Part shown: in pieces, positions 44,953 through 57,240 of the stretch
Position numbering within the stretch: position 1 is the stretch's first letter
How the letters are laid out: each line of letters begins with the position of its first letter
Assembly: GCA_032622095.1 (NCBI GenBank)
Contig: CP136065.1
Location: forward strand, 92,761,343 to 92,825,342
From: Siphonodentalium dalli
Lineage: Eukaryota; Mollusca; Scaphopoda; Gadilida; Siphonodentaliidae
Direction: 5' to 3'
DNA length: 64,000 nt
Translations under genes and position numbers: made by a program
Notes under the pieces: generated by a model
Told to the model about the DNA's origin: nothing
The model's input: the letters and a program-made list of their open reading frames with translations, nothing else
Database searches by the model: none

Positions 44953-47676
44953 CTCGGTTGAGCATTAAAGTGATGTGAAACACTCCGGTAGGCTGATAAA
45001 ATATAAATGGAGAATAATCTTGTTCAAAGTAGTAATGTTTACAAATATTATATCAGGGCCTGGAACCTGCGTCATAAAACAAAGTTTTTCACCGAAAAAT
45101 GGCGGCTGCTCGGTGCGACTCGAAGTAAGTATTTATCGTTTTTGCTAACTATGTTCATAAACCACTAAAAAAATCATTGTTTATGAGCTGTAAAACATTG
45201 TTTGCTAGCTCACAGTCATCTGTACCGATATATATATGTAACGGTTGTAAAGATTATCGCATTCAGGTGGTTTCCGTCACCAATTTTCGAGGCATGTTTC
45301 AGAGTTTTGAAATGGTAACGCCTACATTGACTTTTAAATCTGGAATTGTGACATAAATGGTAACGCCTACATATAGTCAACATTTGATTCCAAAATTGGC
45401 AATTTGGCTGAATTCTTTCTTTCACTTGCCGAATATCACAATTAGTTTTAGGACTAGTGAGTAGTGTATGCCTTCACAGTTAATGGAACTTATGGCAGCG
45501 CAAGAGTATAATTCTTCCCTCGCTGTAAGATCCCCGAATATTGCCGAGGCGAATCGGTATATATCGGCTCAAAAGTAGACTACTTCACTTGTGGCAGGCT
45601 AATTAATACGTTTTTCACGGAATAACTATCACAAGACATAAATGAATAAAATAATAAGTAATTATATGACCTTTATATATCAATATTATTATAGGGAATA
45701 AGAAAAAGGGTCATTCTGGTTGATGCATCATATACATGTATAATTATAGGCTAAAATAAACCAAACTTTTATAAATGAATAAATCGCAATATCGACACTG
45801 CTTGAGTTGAACCAGGAAGAAGCTTTAAGTTGTATTATTCAATTTTTGTTTCAAATTCAAATGTTTCTGAAATTAATAAAAGAAAAAACTTTTAAAGTGA
45901 TGTGAAACACTCCGGTAAGGTGATCGAATAGAAGTGGAGAATAATCTTGTTCAAAGTAGTTATTTTTACAAATGTTATATCTAAATTGACATAAATAAAT
46001 AAAGTGAGTAGATGGGCCCGGGATGGTCGAAAAGATCGAGTGATCTTCTCCTTCACCCCACGGTTGTTGTTGTTGGAGATATGGCACACAGAAAAAAGTC
46101 ATGTCTGAACACGGCAAAAGCGGACACAATGGATTAATGTTATCTCTTTGATTTAATTGAATGGATGGATTATTTGGGGAAGAGCCCACGAGCTTTAATA
46201 TGGGGTGTGAGGGGTGACCCGGTGGGTCCCTTTAATATATGGTTGAGCTGAGCGTGTCATCTTGTGCGCTGAAAAAGGAGCGGGGCCCGTGTTATAATTT
46301 TTAAAATAGTGTTAGTTTGTTAGTTGTTTAAAAAAACAACCAACCGCAAGGCAGGGCGTGTGATTCAATGTGATTCAATGCGCCATCATACCGCTATTCT
46401 GCTATAGCCAAATGCGCAGAGACAGTATGTTTTGTTTATTTCGTTTGTTTCTGGATGGGCCGCCCTACATTCCATGGCACGGGCGTAGGCGAAGACTCCG
46501 ACAATTTTATGTGCAGAGTTATTTGGGTTCCGATAAGTGAAGTAAATCTGAAGATTATGTACAAGATAGACTTTAATGTTGACGATGTGAATGGTTTTGT
46601 ACATATATATATATGATTACATGATTACATTCAATAGATTTTTTTGGTTTTATATTTTTTTTTTGGTAATTTCTTTATTTTGTTAAAATTATGTATACAT
46701 TTAGTTCATGTCAGTGTGTTCTTGGGCCGTGAGCCGTCCTGCTCCCGAAGAAATGTCAGAGCGGCAAGCGGGACGATCATATTTTGGTATAAGTCGTTCC
46801 TAACACGTTGAGAGCTATGACCACTTATGGGTCTGTAGATCCTGCACCCCACCCCAAGCTAGTGCTGGGTCGGTTTTCAAGCCGGATCCCGCTTGGTTGG
46901 TGTTGTTAGGTGAGTGGAATGTGTATGACATGAGCGCTAGCTTCTGAAAGTGAATTTGTAATTATATTGGTGGCGGGCAGTGCCTGTTATAGAAATGATT
47001 GCGTCTTCCCCCAGTTTGAATGGGTTCCCAGGGCGCGGGCGTAAGTGAAATCATCTTCATGTTCTTGTTGTAGTTTATTGGTTGAAAAAATATGTACGAT
47101 GGTAGACAATGGTATATGTGGATGTATATATATATATATATATATATACAGTGAATATTTTTTTGGGTTTTTGTGATTTTTTTGGGTTGTTTTTAATATA
47201 TTTTGTAAAAATATTGAATATATATACACAATTTCTGTAAAGGAAGTGTTGTCAATTTAGTAGTGTTAGTTTATTTTGGAGGAGATAATTGTTCGACGGC
47301 TTATACTACGGCACGACAAGCGTATATTGCCGCCCGAGGACATTCATCAGCGCCCAAGGAGCCATCTAGGGCGTGAGCCCGATATCCTGTGTTTTGATTT
47401 TGGTGTTAGTCAAATGTTTTTGTTTTTGTTTTTGTTTTTTTTTTGGCGAATGCCGGTATACAATGAGTGTTAGTTATGTTTGTAGGAGATAATTATTCGA
47501 CAACTTATACTACGGCCACGACAAGCGTATCTACACCGCCCGAGGACATTCATCAGCGCCCAAGGAGTCATCTAGGGCTTGCGCCCGCTAACCTATATTT
47601 GATTTTGGTGTTAGTCAATGTAATAATATGCATATATTCAATAAATACAAGTTCTGTAATAATAGGTGTTAGGTGG

Positions 47677-49534
47677 TTAGTCCTTGTTGAGAAGTAACTT
47701 TCTTAGAATTAGTTCGGTTATGAGACTGGAGTTACTGATACGGGTTAAAGTTCGGTCCGCCAGTTCTTGAAGCCTTTGTTTTATGTATGGGACGTCTGCA
47801 GTCAAATGAAGGGCAGAAATAGGTGTTGACCTTATTTCGAAAAGGGCTCTTCTAAGTGCTTCATTTTGGGCCGCTGCAATCTGCATTGGTTTGTTTGACT
47901 GCATTTTGAAGTAACTATTGCCCCGTATTCCATGACTGGGCGAATGAATTGTTTATATAATTTGATTAGGGTGCTTGGGTTTACCCCCCACCCCGTGCCC
48001 CGAAGTCTCGTTAGGAGTGCGGTTCTTTGTAAAGCTTTAGTTGAAATATTCTTAATGTGCTTTTTAAGTCTGAAGTTCTCATCTAGAGTGAATCCTAATA
48101 GAGTTGCTTCTTTATTTTGTTTTATTGGTTCGTTAAATAGCGTGAGTTTTTGCTCTGATCTATGAGTTAGGTTCCCAAATACTACCAACTGTGTTTTATT
48201 TGCATTTAGTTTTATTCTCCATTTGGAACACCATTTTTCAAGTTCTGTGAGTTGTTTTTGCAGTCTAAGTTCAATTAATTTATTTCCTTTTGCTAGTGTC
48301 CATATGCCCATGTCGTCTGCAAATTGTGAAGCATGTACATTATGTGTAGACTCTAAAGGTATATCGTTTACGTACATTAAAAAAAGGAGAGGACTTAAGA
48401 CTGACCCCTGGGGGGTACCGGCTTTAAGGTTGACTGTTTCGGAAATTTCATCATTTATTTTAACCGCTATATTTCTGTGTGTTAAGAACGATGATAAAAG
48501 TCTAACTATTTTTTGTGGTAGTTCTGTGCGTGTTCTGAGTTTGTATCTGAGCCCATTGTGCCATACAGAATCAAAAGCTTTTTCAACGTCGAGGAATATG
48601 GCCCCAGTTTCCCAGCGTCTGCTTATTGCCGTTCTAATATCTTCCGTTAGTCGATATACATGTTCTATGCTCTCTTTCCCGCTCCTATAAGCCCGTTGAT
48701 GTTTGTTGAAAAAATTAATGCTCTCTAAATGAGTCTTTATACGTGTGCTAATAATCCTTTCAAAAAGTTTGCCTGTGCATTTTAATAAGCTGATGGGCCT
48801 ATAGTTGGTTGGGATAGTATGGTCCTTGTCGGGTTTAGGAATCATTGTTCCGATTGCAGTTTTCCATGTTTTGGGGAAGTAACCCAGTCTCAGGCATGTG
48901 TTATATAGGTTAGTAAGACGAATAAATAGCTCGTTCGGCGCCTGTCTAATTACGCCGTACGTGATATCATCGTCCCCGGGTGCTTTGTTAGGTTTTCCCC
49001 GGTTCAGATTCCTTCTCACTTCTTCCAAATCGATTTCGGTCATTAGGAGATCGTCGTCGCCTGGTTCGACTTTATCTTTTAGCAGTGGTGCGAAGATTTC
49101 TGAGTTGTCATCGATATAATCGTTGACGAAACGTTTAAAACGTTTGTTAAATATATCGCCTTCATGGGTGGTGTGGATTTTGCGTAGACTCTCTGCGAAG
49201 ATTTGGGCTTTTTCTTGGTCATTGTCAGATTTTTTTCCATTTTGGTCAGTTAGTGATTTAGAATTATCTGATGCTGCATTGTTCCCTTGGCCCGTAAGCG
49301 TTTTGAATGTTTGCCAGAATTTTCTATCCATGTTTTGGTCGTTAAGACTGGTTGTTATTTTTTTCCAGGATTCATTTTTTTCTTCTTTGATTTTTTTTTT
49401 AACTTGTCTATTGAGGTTATTATACAGTGTTTTATATTCATTGTCATGGGGGTTCTTCGCTGAGAGTCTCCGTATTTTCCTTTTGAACCTTATAAGATTC
49501 AGTGTATCTCTGGACACCCTCCACGTGTGAGCTT
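47677..49534 (-). pseudogene. Jockey-like reverse transcriptase (two frame breaks)
   Basis: The main frame 47832-49517 carries the reverse-transcriptase blocks in order: GKPNKAPGDDDITYG, NYRPISLLKCTGKLFERII, FLDVEKAFDSVWH, AGTPQGSVLSPLLFLMY, the catalytic SQFADD and KTQLVVFGN, then the connection domain with FIRPVMEYGAIV. A one-base shift near 47920 moves the C-terminus to a second frame (MQIAAAQNEALRRALFEI...). Another shift at about 49538 separates it from the endonuclease. It reverse-transcribed the LINE RNA when active; it is now defective. Confidence 0.9.
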
Positions 49535-49900
49535 TTACCTCTTTTTTGGGGCATGCGCTAAGTTAAGTGCGTTGTTAAGTGTTTCCGATATATTTATTGC
49601 AGCTAATTCTAGAGCTCTGGGTGAATTTAAGTCAGAGTTTGACAGGTTTGAAATGATTTCTTGCTTGAATTTTTGCCAGTCGGCTTTGCCTATGTTTCTT
49701 CTTAGTTTGACTTTTGCTTTGCTGCTTTTGAATTTTGTTATTTTTAGTTCGAGCGGGAGGTGGTCGCTTCCAACATCAGCACCTATGGTGGTTTCGATGC
49801 AGAGTTTGGCAGCTTCCTCCGTAGCGAACGCATGATCTATTACATCCCATACCCTTGTTAGAGTTGAACAATGGATTGGCTCGCCAGCATCGTTTAAGTG
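49535..49900 (-). pseudogene. LINE endonuclease C-terminal fragment
   Basis: Reads CSTLTRVWDVIDHAF, then TIGADVGSDHLPLELKI, including the SDHxP motif of APE-type endonucleases. It ends in KKR-stop beside an A-AAA-AAG heptamer. Shifting back one base continues EVKAHTWRVSRDTLN into the reverse-transcriptase frame. The simplest cause is loss of one A in a homopolymer. Confidence 0.8.
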
Positions 49901-49912
49901 AATAAATTGACA

Positions 49913-52900
49913 ACACACATGCACCGTCATTCTTATATACTAATTAAATGCAGTGACTGCCGATGGCGAAATCGTTTATTTCGACACGACTCCGTCTCAT
50001 ATCGCTGACATTTGTCAATATATGCACATAACATGTAGAATTTAAGGTAATAGAAAATAGTTTGACATATTATATATCAATACTATCGGATTCAGCATTC
50101 AATGATGCATGCATATATCGCAAGATGCCAGTGATGATAGCCGTCTGAAGTCGACAGAAGTCGCAATGTAACTTATACCGATTGTATAGATGGGAAACTA
50201 CATAGTACATCCCTGCCAGTCATTTTCTGAGGCCATCGTGTATTCTCGCCATAACGGAAAAGCCCAACACCAAAAAAAACACGCGTGGTCTGGAATTCTA
50301 CGGGTTCACAACAAACGCTAAAACCAGCGGGTGTCTATAACCGGGTATTAGGAAAATTTCGGAAACGAAATACTCTGAATGATAACGTCTCAGCCGACTG
50401 AGCCGCCATATTTCGTCAGCCACGAGCGTCGTGACTAAGCCGGCTTAGCTAGATAACCAGCCACGAAAATTGGTTGAGCCAGCCGGGGGGGGGGGGGTCT
50501 GGAAAAACATTGCACACCAAAAAGTTTTTTTTTCTGACCAGAGGGACCCACCACCCCAAAAAATATTGTTTTCCTCCAAAATTTTGGGGACCCACCCCCT
50601 CTTTCTCATATTTTTATCAAAATTTCAGAGGTTTTTTTAGCCGTTATTCAATAACGGTGTTAACTGTCTTACTAATTGGTAAACACAGATCAGAAAAAAA
50701 CGAAAAATAATCTGTATTTCCAGACGTTTCCGACTTTCCGTGTGTTTTCAGTCTCTAACAACAATAATAAAGCATTGTGTATAGGTACCCTATATGTCAC
50801 AAATCGCCCTAGACCTCATTATAGCCTTAATAAATCGAGTGTGTTGTGTCTGATAGAGAACACCGACCAGTGTAAATAGTGGTAAACAGGTCAGGGGTTC
50901 CACAATTATTTGTAGATGACCAAAGAACTCTTTTAAGTCTTCTCCACCGGGGTGGGGTGGGTGGGGGAGGGGAATTGTTTTTGGTTAGGTATACACATAG
51001 ATATATGGTTCTTATACCGCCCAATATTAGTCGGCGGGTATATAGTTGACGTCTCGAGCCGTCCGTCCGTACAATCATTTTGCATTATAACTCAAGAGTC
51101 GGTTGTCATATTTTTATGCCCTATGGCAAGGTGACGGACCAGAAATGTGGAACGAATATGCATAATATCACGGGTTGTGACTATTAATGCCTACCAGAGT
51201 TATGGGCCGTGTTCGACTTCATGAAATTCAGTCCGTACAAAGTTTTTGCAATATAAGTTAAGTGTCGGTTGTCGAATTTTGATGTGGTTTGGTATGGTGA
51301 TAGACCAGAATGAAGAATTGAATGTCATTTCTTTATGCATCACTTTATTTCAGTTCATCTATTTGTAAGTGATAACAGTATACAATTATTATTTTAGTTT
51401 AGTCTTGTTGAGCAGTAAAGCTCCAAGATGAAGTTCGGAAATTCAATGAGAATAGCGTCACCTTTAGTTGGGATTGTCTGAGCAGTAAACAGTTAACGGT
51501 CATTCATCATGACCAATTCAGTTTTATTTTGATAATTGTTGCAAATTAACATTACTTGCAATCATTCAAGATGAGACATTAGAAATTTATGAGATACCCT
51601 TTTCAATTTCATGTTATGCAACAATCATGTTAATGATATATAGTCATCATTGAGTATTCACCATGTAGTATCCAATTTGTGATACAGTTTTTATGTTTTA
51701 TTACTTTTATTCAAGTAATACAACTGGGTAATATATTAATTGTGTTACTAAATATTTCTTCCGCTGATAATAAGTTTCCTGAACGCTATTACGGTGGTCC
51801 ACTGTGAAGTGGTCCGGGATCCTGTGAAATCCAGAATGTTGCTAAATCTGAGGCTAAAGAGGTCACTATAGCTGCTATATAGAAAACAATTACAAGCACG
51901 ATTTTTTCCGCCTCTGGAATACCCACCCACCCCGGCCCTATATACGGAATTTTGTTTGTAGACCCCCCCCCCCCCCTCTTAGACGACACAACAAGCCCCT
52001 TTTTGTTGTAATTTTTTCTTCTATTCAACTTTAAGTTGTTTTTTTCCTTGTATATATCATTTTTGTCCGCAAAAGTATTCAATAAACGGAATATCCAGTT
52101 TATATAAAATTTTGTAATATATAATGTTAAACATAACCAAACTAAATGAATATCCAGCCACAGGAACCATATTATGTTGACAATTCACTATATAACTTGC
52201 TATAGTTAATATATATGTGACCAATTAGTTTTTGGGACTTGAGTACCTAACCATACTTTATGATTATTGACTGATGATGGGGCAGGGTGTATTTATCCGT
52301 TACATATATCCCGATGTTTTGGTTTTGGATTGCGAATATAATTGATGCGTGACCAGATTAATTGTTTGACAACGAAGGTTCCTGGACCGAATAACACATT
52401 CAATTCATTATCAATAAATATGGGTAAACAATGAATGTTAGTAATAGAATATAATTAAAGAAATCTTTATTGCATGATAATGTTTTAATGACAACTATCA
52501 GACGAAACTGGAAATATGAACAAATTAACATGGATTCAACCAACGGAAATAGACTGGAATAACAAAGTAATACTACAATGAATATGGAATAAGAGAACGA
52601 ATGACATGACATACACTTAATTAAACTACCGAAAATACAACGAGAACATAAAAACAATGATTATGCCATTAATTTATGTTCGTCTTTATATATAGTATTA
52701 TCAAATAGTATATTGGCATCTCTATAACAGCCATTTGTGCATTGTAACGCATTTAACGGAGTGTGTATATGTGAACACCGGATTCATCTACTGGATTATA
52801 CGGATGGTGACTCAATTGTTAGTGCAAACAGGCCAATATGTGAGCGTCAACGCGATGTGGGCGTTACCATTAATAGACAAATTCATAAAAATTATTTGTG

Positions 52901-53258
52901 TCTTATGAAATTTACAAACAAACCACGGAAAAGTTATTTTTTTGTTATTGATTCAAATTTTAGGATTTATAATATCCCGAAACTCAATGTATACGGTTTT
53001 TAAATGAGTTTAGGGCGCGGAGAACATGAAATGTTGGCGTTAACACCTGCACGAAAATAGGAAATCGGACGCGATTTTGAATTGCGAACGCGAAATTCTC
53101 ATTATAAGCAATTCTTTCCGATTTTCGGTTTCTGTATTTGTTGAGATTTGCAGGTCGCATAGCTCCTTTGCTTATAATACTACATCGAAATCGATTGTAT
53201 TTATTTAAAAAACGATGTCGAAGTAGCGAGTCGAACTTTATTTACAGTTATTTTGATG
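49913..53258. other. Unassigned, repeat-rich region
   Basis: 49913-49970 continues the repeat split by the LINE. C/G tracts occur at 50485-50497 and 51962-51977, and there is a poly-T/A rich stretch near 52000. Open frames such as 52737-53003 (+) have no recognisable domain or splice structure. No gene called. Confidence 0.45.
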
Positions 53259-54055
53259 TACACTCTTATGACTAATATGTAGGTTTTCTACACAAAATAT
53301 GTAGCCCTGCTACACAATCATTATTCAATTTTGATCTTAAACATATTTGTGTAGTATATGTGTAGTTTCATATTCGTACACAAATTGTGTAACAATTTTT
53401 ACACATAAATGGGTAAATTTTTACACATTTATACACAACTGTGCGTATAAAATCAACACATATCCCTTACACATTTTGTGTAGGTTCTTACACACAGTTT
53501 GTAGACAAGAAATGCAAGTTCAGTAGTCCGACCTGTGGGTTTAGTATTAAAGATATATGCAGATTTATATGTTAAAACTTTCATGGCGCATAGTGGTATG
53601 TAGTATTTTGTTCTGTACTGTGAGTTTTTGCTTTGAATTAACAAACCAGGGTCGAGGCGTGATTGCATAATATTAGTATTATTAAAACAATCATAACAAG
53701 AGTCTAAGGGCAGTAATCGCCATGAAAGTTTTAACAAATAAATCCTCATATACTATTAATACTAAACCCACAAATTGGAATTCTGAACTTACATCCTTGT
53801 CTACGATCGCTGTAGATTGTATTCCAAAAAATATACTCAAACAATATGGCCGTCACGTAGCAGACTATGAAACTGAAGGCACCGCAATGCGCATGTTTAC
53901 GTTCTTACACAATTGTGTGTAACAAAATATACACATTATGTGTAGAACGGCACTTGTCAATGTATTTGTATGTAAAACTACACATTGCTATGTGTATTAA
54001 CCGGGTTTACACATTTGATGTGTAATCGTTTCTACACATTAGTTATAAGAGTGTA
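53259..54055. repeat. Foldback element rich in TACACA/TGTGTA motifs
   Basis: Termini TACACTCTTATGACTAATAT and its inverse (ATTAGTTATAAGAGTGTA) enclose dozens of ACACAAA/TGTGTAG words on both strands. A second nested palindrome lies at 53500-53800 (TTTAGTATTAA..GTTAAAACTTTCATGGCG). No coding frame. Confidence 0.8.
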
Positions 54056-54399
54056 GGGTTACCCTTCCGGTGACGTAGGTTCCAGGCCCTGTGTATCTAA
54101 ATTGACAACACACACCATCATTCTTATACATTAATTCAATGCAGTTACTCTCGAGTGTGAAATCATTTTCGTTAGTTTATTGCCGATAGATGCGTCCCGA
54201 ATAGAGTAGTAATATTTACAATTGAGCTAAGTTCAGACGATGTTTTCTATGGAGTGGTACGGTCGATTTGCTTCATTTTTTCGGCGATGTTAGTATAATG
54301 CTACATTAACCCAGTTTACATAGCGCCTGGATACTAACTGATCATTTTCACGCATCCGAACAAGTACATAATATGTCTTTAATCATTCGGTATATTATA

Positions 54400-55175
54400 G
54401 GTGTGGCACAGGGACTTGATGGCAGGTGGCTCACCCCAACTTTGTCCAAAAATGTTCAACATTTGGAAATGTCATGCCTCACCCACGCATTATTAGTGAG
54501 GCATTTCAGACCAACCGATGGTCGAACTTGTTCTGATATTCCCAGGGGGGGGGGGGTGAAAAAAATTGTGGGTGGGTGGGTGGTCAAAGCCACCAACAAG
54601 CAATTTTTTCCGCAACTAAAAAAAAAATTCCTGCTTGTTTTTTAGTGTTTTGGCAATGCGTTGGGCTTCAAAACCACTTTGAATGAGAGAAATAATGTAA
54701 TTCTAACTGGTAAACTGACTGCAGGCAGTTATCGTGTTGTATTTTGTTTGAAATCCAAGATGGCCGCTGGCAGCCATGTTTTTTTGGCCGAATGACCTCA
54801 AAATGACTCATTCCTATTTACATGTCCATGTTAACATCCATGATAAATAGTATGCACAGAAATTCATATACAGCTGTTTACAGTGCATTTCCCCCCGCAA
54901 ATCTCTGTTTTAGTGTTAAAAGGGGGGGTGGGTGTCAAAAAATGGTCGGAAAAAACTGCCGAAAACGGAAAAAAACATTGGCAGTAGGGGTGGGTGGGTA
55001 CAAAAAATGATCGAAAGGGAAAAAATGCCATACATGCCTGAAATATTTTTCAGACCCCCCCCCTGATATTCCAACCAGTATTTAGTGAGAAATTTGTTGT
55101 TTTGAGATCAAAAGTCAAATAATTTCCTAAATTGGTCAAATGTTTGAACTGAAATTTCCAACCATTATTTATTAC
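54400..55175. repeat. hAT-like TTCCAAC family fragments and GATGGCCGCTGGC repeat
   Basis: CAACTTTGTCCAAAAATGTTC and AACATTTGGAAATGTCA-type phrases, GATGGCCGCTGGCAGCCATG and C/G tracts mark overlapping repeat fragments. No clear ends. Confidence 0.5.
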
Positions 55176-55547
55176 ATGATCCAACCCTTATTCCATTCAA
55201 TAAACCCATTCTATAACTTGTGATATTAAACGTTCGTTTAATAACAGGAAATAGTGCCAGGTGACCTTTGACTTCCGGTTTGTCGTCTGTTTACATTCCG
55301 TATGCTTCGTTTCAAATACTATGGCTTCCAATATTTTTCCAACAAACTCTAATGAGTGAAGAGTTTGAAAAGATATTTCATTAAATATACAGCATTAAAT
55401 ACGCCAAAGAGTCTTTAGTTATCTGGGACTATTTCTTTATGCGGGCAAACAACGCTTGCCTTAATATAGAAGCCGATGTTAGTTTCGCGCCACATTTGTT
55501 GATTTAAGTATGTTTTGTCCAGGTTTTGGATCATGTAATAAATATTA
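55173..55547. repeat. Dispersed repeat (pairs with 38893-39322)
   Basis: Collinear with the copy at 38.9 kb until interrupted at about 55549. Confidence 0.85.
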
Positions 55548-55548
55548 G

Positions 55549-55975
55549 AGCACAATCCCATTGTTGCAATCGTTCCCTGATTTTTGGTAAATCACACAAA
55601 TTCCCAAGGCTGGCGAAGGAATATATCAATGGTTATCCATTGTTAGGCACACGCAACTCATAACATACAAATAGCACGGCGCTTCAAAGTGGGACCAGTC
55701 GGTGTTGTTTCGGACATATCTATTGACATTCAACGGCGATCAGTTTATGTTAATCACGTTGTTGGGCGTGGCTAACCGGCTAATGTGTCCAATCGCGGCC
55801 AGCGCACGGATTGTGCGTCGTGGTCAATAGACGCTCAACGGCACATTTCCAGTTGATTGAATTATGTGGGATCAATTGTGCTCTAAGTGGGTCAGAGCAC
55901 GCGAATAGTTCTTTACCAGAATAAATCTCGTCTTCGACTCGATTGATTCTGGTACAATTCTTGTGCTCTAAACAT
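55549..55975. mobile_element. Small element with TTAGAGCACAA ends
   Basis: TTAGAGCACAA and TTGTGCTCTAA bound a 0.43-kb insertion that interrupts the dispersed repeat. The 38.9-kb copy lacks it. Confidence 0.6.
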
Positions 55976-55979
55976 TACT

Positions 55980-56103
55980 AATATACAATTCGTCTCTAGT
56001 TATAGCGGAATTTACAAAACTCGTCCAGTAAATTAGGTCCGGTCCGGTCGCCTTTAATTTACTGGATCCGTTTTGTAAATTCCGATATAAACTGGGGCTC
56101 GTT
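55980..56103. repeat. Hairpin element in the 3' flank of the C-type lectin gene
   Basis: The arms contain CCAGTAAATTAGGTC and AATTTACTGGATCCG and match the hairpin at 39323-39441. It lies about 42 bp downstream of the lectin stop codon and supplies an ATTAAA on the minus strand at 56053-56058. Confidence 0.8.
56053..56058 (-). terminator. Possible poly(A) signal (ATTAAA) of the lectin gene
   Basis: The variant signal ATTAAA is about 90 nt after the stop and lies inside the hairpin element. No AATAAA was seen closer. Confidence 0.35.
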
Positions 56104-56144
56104 GGATTGTGGCACCTGAGTCTGGATCGAAGTCGTCATTAGTT

Positions 56145-56362
56145 CTACAATGTCGTCATTTGGCAGATGCTCATGAATTGTGGACTGACACATGTGAATC
56201 CGTCGTGCTTCCATGTACCGTCCTGCCAAGAGAATGCAAGACAATCCTGCCTTCCCGGATCAGGCTCATTTGTGTACCAGTCGAAATACGTCATCAGATT
56301 TCCCGCGTCATCGGTGATGGTTTCATCATGCCCGAGATCGTCTCCCTGGATGTGGTAATGGT
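56145..56362 (-). CDS. C-type lectin, last exon (C-terminal half of CTLD)
   Basis: The acceptor TTTTGTTCACAG opens phase 1. The product contains MTYFDWYTNEPDPGRQDCLA, FSWQDGTWKHDGFTC and PQFMSIC, then a stop (TAG) at 56145. Cysteines DC, FTC and SIC are the conserved last three of a C-type lectin domain. The sugar/calcium motif is EPD instead of EPN or QPD, and the WND position reads WKH, so classical calcium-dependent mannose or galactose binding is doubtful. Joins in phase to 59883-60074. Confidence 0.85.
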
Positions 56363-56789
56363 CTGTGAACAAAACAAATGTGCAATAAAATATCTATTAT
56401 AGGCTAATTTGTTGAAAACGGTCGTATATTCTATATTCCGTCCCGTGGCCTGTGGTTTGTGACCGAACCTGTATACAAATACAGGTTGTTGTGTATAATA
56501 TGCCGTTTTATGGCATGCCTCATGGCTGGCTTTCTTATATGCAGAGTGATGTACATGTATACGTATTAAGAATACGCCGTTCCGTGGCACGCCGCTCATG
56601 GCGAAGACTGCATGCGTCTGAGGTGTGACTGTCCCAATGGGACTACGGATGCCCCCCTGTTTTTAAAATAGTAAGATGTTTCACATGTCAGTAAACATTT
56701 AGTTAAAATAATAAAATAACAGTTCCCATTGCAGGTGTACAACCATAACCCTAATCTTAAACCTATTGACCGAAAAATGTAGGAATAAA

Positions 56790-57240
56790 AGCTTGGAAAA
56801 AATTATGCATGTTGCGAAAAAGTTTCTAAGTCGAAAAACGGGGATAACTCCACCAAAAAATGTCGGACAGACGTTATAATCGCAGGTGCACAAGTTCCCA
56901 TGGTACTAAATATCTGTGCCATGTTCTAAAAAATTGACCTAAAAATGTAGGAATAAAAGCTCGGATAAAAGTATACATGTTGCGAACATTTTCTAAGTCG
57001 AACAATGGGGGATAACTTCACCAAAAAAGTCCGACAGACGTCATAATCGCAGGTGCACAGGTTCCCAAGTGGTTGGTGTCTGTGCCAAGTTTCACGGAAA
57101 TTGATCAAAAAACGACTGAGAAAAACTCTGGACAAATTTGTGTCCACGAACGGACGGACGACGGACGACAGACGACGGGCGACGGACGGACAGGCTGACT
57201 CCAGTATACCCCCTTAACTTCGTTGCGGGGGGGTATAAAT
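56790..57240 (-). repeat. Dispersed repeat with GGAC/GTCC microsatellite
   Basis: Two diverged units of about 180 bp (AATGTAGGAATAAAAGCT, GACAGACGTYATAATCGCAG) are followed by a GACGGAC microsatellite and CCCCCTTAACTTCGTTGCGG. This layout is common in molluscan genomes. Probably a non-autonomous element read on the minus strand. Confidence 0.7.

Larger units (their letters stand above)
45992..49902 (-). mobile_element. 5'-truncated jockey-like LINE with 10-bp target duplication
   Basis: A 3.9-kb insertion flanked by TAAATTGACA at 45982-45991 and 49903-49912. It has an endonuclease tail (49535-49900), nearly complete reverse transcriptase (47677-49534), a 3' region with a duplicated 190-bp block (47270-47400 and 47467-47600) and a TA microsatellite, and a TTTATTTAT tail. 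ORF1 and most of the endonuclease are absent, as expected from incomplete reverse transcription. It was inserted into a repeat whose second copy flanks 45054-54091. Confidence 0.85.
45054..54091. repeat. Pair of inverted CAGGGCCTGGAACC termini 9 kb apart
   Basis: CAGGGCCTGGAACCT at 45054 is matched by its inverse at the right end (AGGTTCCAGGCCCTG, to 54091). The outer flanks (TTCAAAGTAGTAATG..ATATTATAT and GTATCTAAATTGACAAC) join up as one sequence also found, interrupted by a LINE, at 45895-45991 and 49903-49970. The element may be a large nested transposon or two related ends. An exact target duplication is not seen. Confidence 0.5.

Noticed and set aside
45892-46189. 110- and 65-residue - open frames
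   Set aside because: They span the LINE 3' end and its flanking repeat; no protein features.
48223-49835. Long + strand frames opposite the LINE
   Set aside because: Antisense shadows of the reverse-transcriptase ORF, which shows all expected RT motifs on the minus strand.
56109-56402. 97-residue + open frame
   Set aside because: Antisense shadow of the C-type lectin exon.
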